Below are positions 1 to 9,978 of a DNA stretch of 64,000 nucleotides, in pieces (positions within the stretch are counted from its first letter, which is position 1; every line of letters starts with the position of its first letter). A model generated the notes under the pieces. That model was given only the letters and a program-made list of their open reading frames with translations, did not search any database and was not told the DNA's origin. The position numbers and the translations under genes were made by a program. This DNA is from Lepidodermella squamata. Lineage: Eukaryota > Gastrotricha. Location: the NCBI GenBank assembly GCA_047495785.1, contig JBLDXI010000013.1:1612001-1676000 (forward strand), in the 5' to 3' direction.

Positions 1-1170
1 CCTCTGTTACGAACATGAAATTAACATCGACCGATTTATATGAGATTTTGGATCATCTTACGAGATAACATTTTCCCAATTGATTTTGAGGCTAAAGACA
101 AAAAGATGCAAGGCTCTTTATAGTGAAATGAAATTCTTCCTAGCTTACTATGAGTCACGATCTGGTCGCTGATGCTCGTGGTTCCTTTGAAAAAAATTAG
201 ACTTTATGATTTCAAGACATAAAACTCTGATTGTTACAGAGCAAGGGCATGACCAATCTCGTGGGCTGGCGTTCCAGGCTAAAATTTATATACTGATTAG
301 ATGGTTCAAGCATTCTAATTAAAACTTGCTGTGTTGGTACATCCGGATCCCAATGATAGCTGTTGGCCATTTTGGAAGGCAATGCCTTGATAGGACCAAC
401 ATCTGATGTTTTGACAAAGATCTTTAGTGATCGATTAGTGACTTTGAAGTTAATAATACCCGTCGCCCTTGATGATTTTTAGGTGAGGAGAGGCGCCGAT
501 TGAAGATGCACTCGAGTATTCCGTAAAGGTGGCGCAAGTGTTGTCAGTCCACCATTTAATTCCATCCCGAATTATTCCCTTTTCGTTCTCGGCTTTATTT
601 CATGAAGAAACATTTCAGACCTAGAAATATTGCCTACATTTACTTACTATGGGTGCTTTCGAATACGTATTTGATTGGAAACGTCCATTTGCTGTAGTAT
701 GGATAGATTCCGTAATTTCTGAAAACGAGAGAAAATCCGAGTTTGCAATGACCAGCTGCCAGTATTAAATTTACGTTGGTCGCTCAACAGGGAGGCCATA
801 TCTTTGCTTGACTTCGGTTAGCCATGCCCTGGCTTGATCCGGGGTGTAACGAATATCGTCGTAGAAAAGACGAGTTCGAGCTTCGGATTCTTCGTCAAAA
901 TTAACTCGCTTTGAAAAATGACAAGCGAAATGATTATTCATTTGTCAAAACCGGGAATTTACCCTGTTGATTCGCGTCAAATTTCGGCGAAGTCTGATTA
1001 TTTCGTTGATTTGCTCGAGGATTGCCGTAACTTCTGGATCTCGTCCGTCATTTTTCGGAAAAGGCTGGAAAAATTGTCTTTATCACTGAATTATGTCCAT
1101 CAGGATAACATACCAGAGCGAAAGTCTGAACAACAAAAGCGGAAACCAAAATTACTGCGGATAAAATCAT
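1..1170 (-). CDS. astacin-family zinc metalloprotease, 5' part (cut by window edge)
   Basis: Secreted zinc endopeptidase of the astacin (M12A) family. Exons, minus strand: 1170-1114, 1064-963, 908-775, 718-648, 592-460, 402-330, 278-238, 184-149, 91-62, and 3-1 running off the window; the frame holds across all junctions. A 19-residue signal peptide (MILSAVILVSAF...) is followed by a prodomain with LFYDDIRYTPDQA, which matches the family's inhibitory FxGD aspartate switch with Gly replaced by Asp. The catalytic domain has KWTFPIKYVFEST, QQLSLGSGC, the zinc site HEIGHALALNHEH and RPDRDSYLKINW. The Met-turn lies outside the window. The intron after 330 starts with GC (GCAAGT). Every exon is too short to stand out as an open frame, so the gene is easily missed. 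Family assignment is secure; the exact nematode NAS orthologue is not determined. Confidence 0.9.
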
Positions 1171-1517
1171 CACTGTTTGAACTTATTTCCCTGCCAGGGA
1201 ATTTCAGAGGAATGGTGTGTCAAAAATGCGACGGCCTGCTCTCGAGCCTTATCTCGCGTCTTTTTTATTGCCGCTTATTACGTACACTCAGGTTCATTAA
1301 AACGGCGATAAAGGTCGCAGGTTATAACTCGGAGGATAATCCTAAGTAGGACTATCTCGGGACATCGTAAGGGGCGGAATTAATTCTGCTATCTGCTATA
1401 TCTCGGGAAAATTAGCTTCAACATTTTATTTGACCCTTGCGAAAATCATCGCCCTACATGTCGATTGAAACTTCGACATTTTGAGAGGCTTAATGTATCT
1501 CGTAAACGGTGTGTAAA
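1171..1517. promoter_or_regulatory. divergent intergenic region, astacin / F-box-ankyrin
   Basis: About 350 bases separate the ATG of the minus-strand astacin gene from the ATG of the plus-strand F-box gene. It must hold the promoter or 5' leader of both. I see no clear TATA box or other recognisable motif. Confidence 0.4.
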
Positions 1518-3454
1518 ATGAATAAAAAAACCAAGAGCTTATTGATATTCATACTATTCATAATAACTTCAAAGAATCAACCCATGCTATCTGAGAAAGG
1601 GATTGAAAGAACGGTATCCATTCGTCAAAAAGCTCGCTCTTCTCGCAGTTCTCAAGTTGACTGCACTCAAGGAAATATTTCAGAAACTAATATGACCAAG
1701 CAAGACTTATTTAGCAGCATCGCCAGGCGATTTCCCCACATCCTTCAGCAAATTCTTCTCCTGATCGAGCCGGAGCAAGTTTTCCTCCGGTGCACCTGCG
1801 TTTGCAAGGCTTGGAACTCCGCAATTCGAAGCAGTGGTTTATTTGATTCTCTTTTAGAGAAACAAGCAGGCTTGAGAACTCTTCAGCGAATTTCTACCTC
1901 TCCCCTTTATCCTGACATTCGCTCGGCAATACTCAATGATCCGATATTTCGAAAAGAATTCATAATTAACGCCACTGATAATTTGGTCGATTTGGACCCT
2001 GTAATTCAGGGCGAGTTTTATGTATCAGTACCTCATTTTGTCTCAGAAATCTCTCGAAATCGACACCTGATAACCGATCGTCCATTTAGCGCCGTGAAAT
2101 CAACATCGAACGACCATAACTATTTCTGGCTCATAGACCTACAGCGACATGCGGAATTTCTGAAAATCTTAAAAATGACTCTTAGAATCTCAGCAGATGA
2201 CGTGAAAGAAATCCACGGGCAAAGCTGTGGCCAGCCAGTCATTGTATTGGACGACGATTTTCAGCCCGTTTACGAAACACGGCATCCTCATTGCTTAACA
2301 CATCAGTGGAACGAAGAAGCGAGGCCGTGGACATTTCTTGCAAACGTTTCCGACAATGCACGCTATGTTGCATTGTTGGGCACTCAACAACTTGAAATCC
2401 GAATAATATTCAATACAATTTATGACCGGTGTAAAAACGTGAGAAACAGAGAACCAGCAAACCTATTTGGAATTAAAGCTTTTTGTTGCTTCTAGTTTGC
2501 GACCCTACTAACAGCTTGTCGACTTGGGGATTATGAAATGGCGAAACAGGTCCTGGAAAAAGGAATCAATTCTAAAGACCTAGCCAACACTTCATGCCAT
2601 CATACTAGACAAATGCCTATTCTCGAGGCGATTTTATGGGGCGATCGGAAAATCGACGTGATAAATTTATTGCTGGAGCATGGCGCCAAAATACCACCGT
2701 CGAATATGAAAATCGATCGAGGCGAACTCTTGTCTAGCATGATCATCCAAGCTGCAGTACATGGCAGGTCCATGGGAACAATCCGGATTTTAATCGAGCA
2801 AGACGCTCTACAGGATCAGCTTATTTCACGCGATAAATCTATTCTATCAAAAGCTCTTGCCCAAATTTCTTTCATTATTAGCTCTAGTAGTCAAGATATT
2901 GCTGATTTTCTCATAGGTAAAAAATTTGGCAATTTTAGATTGGATTTAATTTGCTTGATTTAGAACACGGTGCTGATATCAACTTCGTTTCCAAATTTTT
3001 TCAAGACGAAGATGACACTGCGACCATATTAATGAATGCATTTTTCTGGCCCAGCCCTAGGACTGAAACTTTCCGTTTCCTAATCGAACGCGGGATAGAC
3101 GTGAATTTCGTGTCACCCAAGCTCGGAAAATGCGCACTGACATTGGCAATCGATTGCAACTACCTCAACATAGCTCACATGCTCATCAGCATCGGCCGGG
3201 CCGATGTTAACACCAGAACTGGACCGCGGCGAGATTCGACGCCGTTGATAGAGGCTACATTAGCTCGGCGGCCGAAAATGGTCCAGCTGCTGCTGAGTCA
3301 TGGTGCCGATATTTCTTTGACAGATAGAAACGGCCTATCTGCGAAACAGCATGCTAAACTGATCGGAAATCAGGCGTTGATTCAAGCCTTTCGGACGGAC
3401 GATATGCCTTGCTGCTGTAGTACTAACAGGCTAAGTGGACAGCTACATATATGA
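1518..3454 (+). CDS. F-box and ankyrin-repeat protein
   Basis: Exons 1518-2438, 2496-2916 and 2964-3454 give about 610 residues. An F-box-like helix bundle (FPHILQQILLLIEPEQVF followed by CVCKAWNSAIRS, about residues 70-105) suggests a substrate adaptor for an SCF ubiquitin ligase. The middle (about 110-305) is not recognised. The C-terminal half has ankyrin repeats, for example LLTACRLGDYEMAKQVLEKG, FLIEHGADIN and LIEATLARRPKMVQLLLSHGADI; FLIEHGADIN exists only after splicing across 2917-2963. The first ATG (1518) precedes a hydrophobic stretch (SLLIFILFIIT), odd for a cytosolic F-box protein, so a later start, such as the Met before TKQDLFSS at about residue 59, is possible. The combination is common in nematode and arthropod expansions of F-box genes. 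The substrate is unknown. Confidence 0.8.
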
Positions 3455-3461
3455 AATATTA

Positions 3462-3467
3462 AATAAA
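3462..3467 (+). terminator. AATAAA poly(A) signal, F-box/ankyrin gene
   Basis: A canonical AATAAA eight bases after the stop codon. It lies only eight bases from the opposite-strand signal of gene A, so the two convergent 3' ends overlap. Confidence 0.6.
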
Positions 3468-3474
3468 TTCGAGT

Positions 3475-3480
3475 TTTATT
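3475..3480 (-). terminator. AATAAA poly(A) signal, Ig-like gene A
   Basis: TTTATT on the plus strand is AATAAA for gene A, 46 bases beyond its most distal stop codon. Confidence 0.6.
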
Positions 3481-3525
3481 ATCATTAAATGTGGTTTTAT
3501 AGGTATAATGAAAGTTCCATCCCAA

Positions 3526-5857
3526 TTACGATGCGTTCCTATCGTTCCTAGAAAAGACGTATACTCAGATAAATGTTCGATTTCTTTATAGATGAACTAG
3601 CAACTTACCCGTAAACATCTTCGTCATAGGGCCCTGGCGCTGGTTCTGTCCGATCATCTTCCAGCGGGGGCATTTCTGGTATTTCTGGAGGGTTTTTCTG
3701 AGCCGTCAAACCATCGGTCCGACCCTTTAACTCTTTCATCAATGTAGCAACACTGGCTCGATCAGGCTTTTGCATTGTCGGAGGGCCTTTCATATTGCCG
3801 GTTTTTGAACCTTCATCTATGTCCCTGTAGGAAAACCAATTAAATTTACGATAATTTTCATAAATGTCTTAGCAACTTACCCGTAAACATCTTCGTCATA
3901 GGGCCCTGGCGCTGGTTCTGTCCGATCATCTTCCAGCGGGGGCATTTCTGGTATTTCTGGAGGGTTTTTCTGAGCCGTCGAACCATCGGTCCGACCCTTT
4001 AACTCTTTCATCAATGTAGCAACACTCGCTCGGTCGGGCTTTTGCATTGTCGGCGGACCTTTCATGGTGCCAGTTTTTGAACCTTCACCCGCCAGCTTTA
4101 CAGGTTTTTCGATGTAAACATTTGGCAATTTCCGTTCTGATTGCGCCATCGAAGCCTCGCTCGCCGCTGGCGGATCGATATTAGCATAGCTTGATGCGCC
4201 TGAAGCCTGATTAACATTACTGGTGATTTCCGACCTCGATGATAATCCATCGTCATAGACTTTGATTGTGGCTGAAGGTGAAAGGTAGCTATCGCTTGGA
4301 TGAGTACCCAATTCATTTACATCCAAGTAAATTTCATCTGGGGGTAGAGCACCATTCGCTATCTCTGACGTTTCAACTTGAGACCCATCGACTACTGGGC
4401 TGAGATTCTTCTTATCGCGGATCAAGTGGTAAATAAATACGAAAGCGAATGGTAGTAGAACGATCGCAATGCCAATTGCGACGGCAACAATTAATCCCAC
4501 ATCAACATTATTTTCAAACTCTCCAGCTAGTTGTACTATTAAGGAATGTCAACATACAAAACCATGCATAAATCCAAAAATATCGGGAAAAGCCGTTTAC
4601 CTAAATTGTCGAAATGATCCAACTGCCATTCTCTCCTTTCTGTCCATACGTTGTTTTCAGCTGTGCACAATGCGTATCCTGAACGACTTCTGACAAGTTT
4701 TGTAAGCACCTTGCATAAATCCTGGTCGCCTTCGATGACGACTTGTCCCGACCAGTCATCCGTCCAAGCAATTGTTTCGTCCGCAATAATAAAATTGCGG
4801 TCATCGAAAATTTGCAGCATCAGCCGCAAGTTTTCACTAGGACAAGCCGCGTCCATGCTACACGTAATAGTGCACGAGTCGGTAGTTCCAGCAACTTGAA
4901 ATTAGTTAAGGTATTAATATTTAAGCGAAATTTTCAAAATTGAAACTCATACATGCCATTGTCATTTCTCGAAACTTGTGCGAGAGATCCACAATTATTT
5001 CAGCTTCAGCTGATAGTTGGAGGCCTGGGAGTTCAATACTCGCGGTAATGTTTGCTTGGCAACCATAGCTCGAGGAATTGCGCATTATTGGATAATAACT
5101 GTAAGTCCCACCATTAGGATTATAAGGTTCGTATATGTCTGGCGAGAAGTCCACGCTTGAGAACTCCAAAGTATGTGTTGAGTCTGCAATTTTGCATGTC
5201 CCAGGCAACCCATTCCCATCGTCTCCATGGCCAACTTGAACACGTAACTGTAGGTCTTGATAGCTATCGGAAAACTCAGCAAGATATTTTTGCGTCAGCT
5301 TTCCTTTGATTATTCGTTCCCATTGCAGTGTTCCACCTTTCAGCTCAATTTTAAAAAATTTTGGGAGTACTTTATGACAAAGTTGGAATGAAATATTGGA
5401 ATGAAGTATTGAAGCATAACATACCAGGTATTGCCACTTTAATAGGAGACGGGAAATATATTGTCGTTGGCCGGCAGTAAGCGTAATATTTTGCTGAATT
5501 CGAGTGGTCAACGCTTAGAATTTCGATCTCGGAGTTGCTTTTCCTCCGCACTCGTTGATAGAAATGAGGCGGGGAGGTCCTGAAGGTTCAATTCTAAAAG
5601 TTTTCTCAAGCCCTGAACCTGAAATCTTACCAATAAATGCGACTGAAATCATCGCCGTTTTTGTCTGTTGAGAAAAATGTAAGATCGCTGGTGACACAAT
5701 CGTGATCAATGAAGCGGAACAATATGAAGTCAAGGGTTGAGCCAAAATATTCTAAATACTTTGGCTCTGAAAGCTCATAAGTTATTCGCTGGGCAATGCT
5801 GAAGTCAAGCTTCAACGTAGCGAAAACCATAAGGAACAAGCTTACGAGGTACCTCAT
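3526..5857 (-). CDS. Ig-like transmembrane protein, array member A (tail exon duplicated)
   Basis: Last member of a five-gene array. Exons 5857-5631, 5579-5425, 5369-4953, 4894-4601, 4535-3881, 3824-3609, 3547-3526. The signal peptide begins MRYLVSLFLMVF. The first Ig-like domain ends in SNSAKYYAYC, the central domain has VGHG, and the third has CTITCSMDAACP. The membrane span starts VGLIVAVAIGIAIVLLPFAF and is followed by a tail of more than 160 residues. The 216-base exon 6 is a near-copy of the end of exon 5. Three protein ends are possible: 583 residues (TAA inside the exon 5 donor), 655 (TAA inside the exon 6 donor) or 661 (stop in exon 7). The tail has an ITIM-like SSYANI. Intron positions and phases match the paralogues. 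Ligand and function unknown. Confidence 0.8.
3599..4087 (-). repeat. tandem duplication of gene A tail exon
   Basis: Segments 3599-3815 and 3871-4087 are nearly identical, offset 272 bases. They include coding sequence (KGPPTMQKPDRASVATLM and beyond) and the downstream splice donor ccgGTAAGTTGCTA. Differences are few and scattered, and the intron between the copies is intact. Confidence 0.95.
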
Positions 5858-6004
5858 CTTACGGAATATGAATAACAAAATAATGACACCGGCAGCAAAT
5901 TTTGGCGAGAGGCGTGGCGATTGAAGATACCAGTTCAGCGATAAAAAAATTCTTAGAACTGTGAGATAACACATTCAATGAATTGAGCATTTTCCTGGAA
6001 ATCT

Positions 6005-6010
6005 TTTATT
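6005..6010 (-). terminator. AATAAA poly(A) signal, Ig-like gene B
   Basis: TTTATT on the plus strand, 65 bases beyond the stop codon of gene B and upstream of gene A, so gene B has its own 3' end signal. Confidence 0.5.
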
Positions 6011-6075
6011 CTTATTTCATTTTCTGATAAAAATAGGGAAAACATGGACAGAAAAAATCTAAAATCGTGAAATAA

Positions 6076-7924
6076 TCAGAAATAGGCTGCCTTAATTTCG
6101 GGATCATTCTCCCTGGTAGAAGAATTAGCTCGCGATAGAGGTTTTGGACTTTCGATAGAAACTTCGAATACTTGATCATTGACAGGCTTCGTATGAACTT
6201 CAGGCCCCTCTGGCTGTGGCTCTGGTCGGCGATTTACCTTTGTATAAACAACAGCTTCCTCGCCTATCGTTGGCGCCGTAGGGGCTATCAACGGTTGATC
6301 CGGCACCCTAGCGTAAAGTTCGTTCATTCGAATTTCTGTACCATCACTATGGCTTTCTTCGTCAATTGTCGACGGAATCTTTGATCTGCGATCATCGCGC
6401 GGCTGATAATCCGCATCTGGGAAACTTGACGAGGAAGTATCATCAGCATCATCAGCTTGGCCACCATTCTCAGCAGATTCGCTGTCTTGCTTTTTTTCAG
6501 GCAATTTTTGATCTTTCAAAATAGTCATCCGAACGATTATCATTATGACTACAGCGATCAATAATAGCCCTCCGATGACTATCAGAAGAATGACCCACCA
6601 TTCCAACGGCTCGCCTGCTTTCGTCTCAGGATCTGTGGCAGCTGTAGTCGTATCGTCAACCGCTGTCGTATCAGACTCGGAAGAGGTTGTAGTTTCAATT
6701 GTAACTAAAAATCCTAGATTAATAAACTTTAATTTGGCTCGAAATCATTACCTTCTAAAATGTTGACCTCCGAGAATTTTTGAGTCACTTTTGTGCCTCC
6801 AGCATCGTTATCAAGAGAGCAAGTGATGGTTGATAACTGATCGGCTTGTAGTGTAGAGAAATAGTCACAGCGTTGCTTATCAAATTGTTTCTCTGATTCG
6901 TCAGATTTAGCCCACTGAAACGAGTAGGTCCATGAGGTTTTCGCGTCATTAATTTCCATTTTTCTTGATGAAACCGCAGGGCAGCTGGATATGGCTAGAC
7001 AATTAATTGAGCAAGCACCGGTGCTGAATTTAGTGAATAACGCCGAAACTTGTTGAGGTGGATAGACAACTTCCAAATTTACAGTCACATTGTCAGTCGT
7101 ATCAGCCGTTGAGCTTGGCATGAAAGCTGCCGACCAAAATTGAATGTCGCATGTATTCGGATAGTTGGCAATGATGTCCGATAACGACAGACGGAAATCG
7201 TATGAGGTACCATCTGGGAAATTTGCGAATTTGAACGAGGTCGTAGAAGGGTCTCTGGCACTAATTTTACTAATCGTCTCATCGTCGTACGTAAAATGCG
7301 CAGTCTCGCCCTCAAGAAAATATCCATCGCCAACGTGAAATTTTAGGAGCCGAAGTGAATTGACGCTTTGAAAAACAACGCGAAGCTTCAAATTCGATTC
7401 ACTTGCAATATCTTTAGGGTCAAAACTGGTATCATTTTTCGAGGCTGTGTCGGTAATTTCAGCTTTTAAAATTTTCGGCAGTACTTTAATGAGGATTGAC
7501 ACTTCGTTGTCGTAGTTTGTAACCGATTTGCAAATCGCCTGATAAGTTCCAGATTCGGAAAAATTCGCATTCGGAATGAAATATTCGTTCGTATCCGAAT
7601 CAAATTGAAGAACACCATCACTTACATACCTAATAACATTTTCAATATATTCAAAAATTTCAGTCCCACTTATTGTTAAGCTCACCAGTCTTTAAATAAA
7701 ACATTTGAGTAGTCGGGTAGAGGTTTCTGAGTCAGGGCCATTGCCTCGGGTATGGTGCAGTTTGGATCAAATGTGAACCTCAACTCAGTTTCCGAGGCAC
7801 TCGAGTCGTCATTTCGCCGATATTCTATTGTATCATCCGGCCAGAGTTTGGCTGAGAATGTTTTTCCTTGAGCGAATTCGACAAAAGAGCCGAGAAATAT
7901 TGAAAAATACAAAAATTTTGCCAT
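6076..7924 (-). CDS. Ig-like transmembrane protein, array member B
   Basis: Exons 7924-7686, 7629-6752, 6704-6076; 581 residues. The signal peptide begins MAKFLYFSIFLGSFVEF. The first Ig-like domain runs from LRFTFDPNC to NFSESGTYQAIC, with a likely disulfide between these cysteines. The central domain carries FHVGDGYF, and the third has CSINCLAISSCP and ends in CSLDNDAGGTK. A Thr/Ser/Asp-rich stalk precedes the membrane span WWVILLIVIGGLLLIAVVIM and a tail of about 150 residues. The tail contains VVYTKV (ITIM-like) and ELYARV. The intron found in the other four genes before the V-P-IL motif is absent here (SILIKVLPKIL is contiguous). The overall design is that of a cell-surface receptor or adhesion protein; no named family recognised. 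Confidence 0.82.
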
Positions 7925-8132
7925 CTTCGCCCTAGATATCAGTGTAGTGCGTGTTGCTATAAATTATTTACGCCTTCCTAATAGTCCTATGTCATGAGCT
8001 TCGTGTTCCTTATCTCGATTTAAACTTGCTTTTAGGTACGTTGCGATATTAACGTGAGCATTGACCAAATAATTAATCATATTACGAGAAAAGCTCCGCC
8101 CTTTTTTTCTGAATCAACCAAAAAATAATCAT

Positions 8133-8138
8133 TTTATT
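8133..8138 (-). terminator. AATAAA poly(A) signal, Ig-like gene C
   Basis: TTTATT on the plus strand, 23 bases beyond the stop codon of gene C. Confidence 0.5.
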
Positions 8139-8161
8139 TTTCGAAAAAATCACAAAAAACA

Positions 8162-9721
8162 TTAAACAAGAACTTCTGTCCATTTTGTTGATCTTCTGGC
8201 TGCATAATATTGGTTCGTCTCGCCGCCATTAGGACTAGTAGTTTGCTGTAAGTTCGGTTCGGCGATCATGAACGGCTGAAACTGACTAAAGCGCTGCGTA
8301 GAAGCATCGAAAGAGGGCTGAAAAACTTCTGGTTCAGGGGCTTCGTTCTTGCTACTGTCTTCTCCCTTACTATTGCCCCTGTGAGTAAGGATGTAAATCG
8401 ATGTACCAATCGTTGCGATGAAGAAGACACCAGCTACGACAATAGTAGCTATTTGCCATTCTGGAAAACCGCTATCAGTCTCAGTTTTACTGGTTTTAGG
8501 CTTGTATTCACCCACAATTTCCAACTCATCAGCCGTCAGTTTCACGGTACTTTTCCCGACTGAGTTACTCATTTCACATTGAAAAGTTGAAACTCGTGTC
8601 GCTCCAGGTTTCGGCTTTATGTTCATCTGTAAGCACATGTTTTCAGACAAGAGACGGTCTTGTCCAGAAAATAAGACGATAGTATCCCTACGAGCGTCAT
8701 AGATGCGATAAGTCGCGTTATTGAAATCATTTTCTGCGTAAGGACAACTTGAGGCGGCTAAACAGCTGATTGAGCAAGTGCTGTTTTCAAAGTTCACGAC
8801 CCGTATCGTAAGAGATTGAGGCCGATATTTAGTTACCAGGTTGACTGTAACGCTATCTTTTGTGTTGAGCTGGTCGCTCGGTATCCAAGTCTCTCCCCGA
8901 AGATCGAACTCACACTTGTTCGGATTCGACTTGACCAGCTCCGATAGCGAAAAATGAAATGAGTAAAAGGTGCCATCTGGAAAATTCGCAATATTGAGTC
9001 GTGAGGAAGTTTTGGGAGTTGGAGTTGAGCCGGAGTTTGTGAGTTGGAAAACCCCGATTTCGCCCTCCTTGTTGTAGTAGCCCAGTCCAACATAAAAATT
9101 GAGCGCAATAGTGGTTGTTTTGGCTTGTTCGAAATTTGCCGTCAACTCGTATTTCGACTGTGTTGTTCCAGGTAGGATAAACGAATTGGGTAGCACTTTC
9201 AACGTAGGATCCAGGTTCACTTGTAAAATCTGAGGTCTGACTATAACCAATAATTAAAATAGGTAAAAAATGGTTGCAAATGGTTAATATTATTGCAACC
9301 TTGAATGAGGATTTCTTGAGGTTGATAAGCATCTAAGAGACACAGAGCGGTGTAATTGCCAGATTCAGAGAAGTTTGCTTGATTTATGTAATACTGCTGA
9401 CTCGGAGAATCGTAATATAAATTGCCGCGACTAACTGACCTGAGACAAAACTTTCGAATCATAATAAAAATCATAAAAATCCTACCTTTCCACAACTTCC
9501 TTTGAAGTAAATGAAGATTGGCGAATTAACAAGTTGTTCGAGTCCGGGCAAGTCGGAGTGAATAAAAATCGCAGTTGTGGATACTGCTCGGTTTTCGGGA
9601 TATACCATATCGATTTCGCTTCAACGCCTTGATCCCACAATTTGACAGAAAACGTTGACTGGGCATCGATGAATTCAAAGCAAGCCGATATTAAAATGGT
9701 AGATACGAGATTTAATTTCAT
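8162..9721 (-). CDS. Ig-like transmembrane protein, array member C
   Basis: Exons 9721-9486, 9439-9300, 9240-8162; 484 residues, the shortest paralogue. Signal peptide MKLNLVSTILISACFEF; first Ig-like domain with LRFLFTPTC and NFSESGNYTALC; central domain with FYVGLGYYNKEG and a conserved FPDGTFYSFHFSLSEL; third domain with CSISCLAASSCP and FQCEMSNSVGKS, a classic Ig C-terminal strand. Membrane span about IATIVVAGVFFIATIGTSIY, tail about 80 residues. Donor of intron 2 is GTTGCA, a weak site. The tail lacks the ITIM-like motifs of A, B and E. Probably cell surface; function unknown. Confidence 0.82.
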
Positions 9722-9926
9722 TTACCGAAATGTTTAATAAATAATAATTATCTGCTACTTTGTGTTATGTATTTTCGATATACATCGCCTACTTGAATAC
9801 GCTGGTTCGCGATAGCATTACGCGATAAGCATGTCGACTTTTTCTTATCAATATCACGCCCTTATAGTATAAATCACTGTGTTACTAGGAATCGCCCACA
9901 ATTATACACGAAAATTGAACAACTGT

Positions 9927-9932
9927 TTTATT
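9927..9932 (-). terminator. AATAAA poly(A) signal, Ig-like gene D
   Basis: TTTATT on the plus strand, 46 bases beyond the stop codon of gene D. Confidence 0.5.
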
Positions 9933-9978
9933 CGAAACATAAGTATTGTGTTAGCTTAGCATCGATATGGCAATGAAA

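Noticed and set aside
918-1349. 143-codon open frame on the plus strand
   Set aside because: It is the antisense shadow of astacin exons 1 and 2 and their introns; the minus strand gives a spliced protein with a signal peptide and family motifs.
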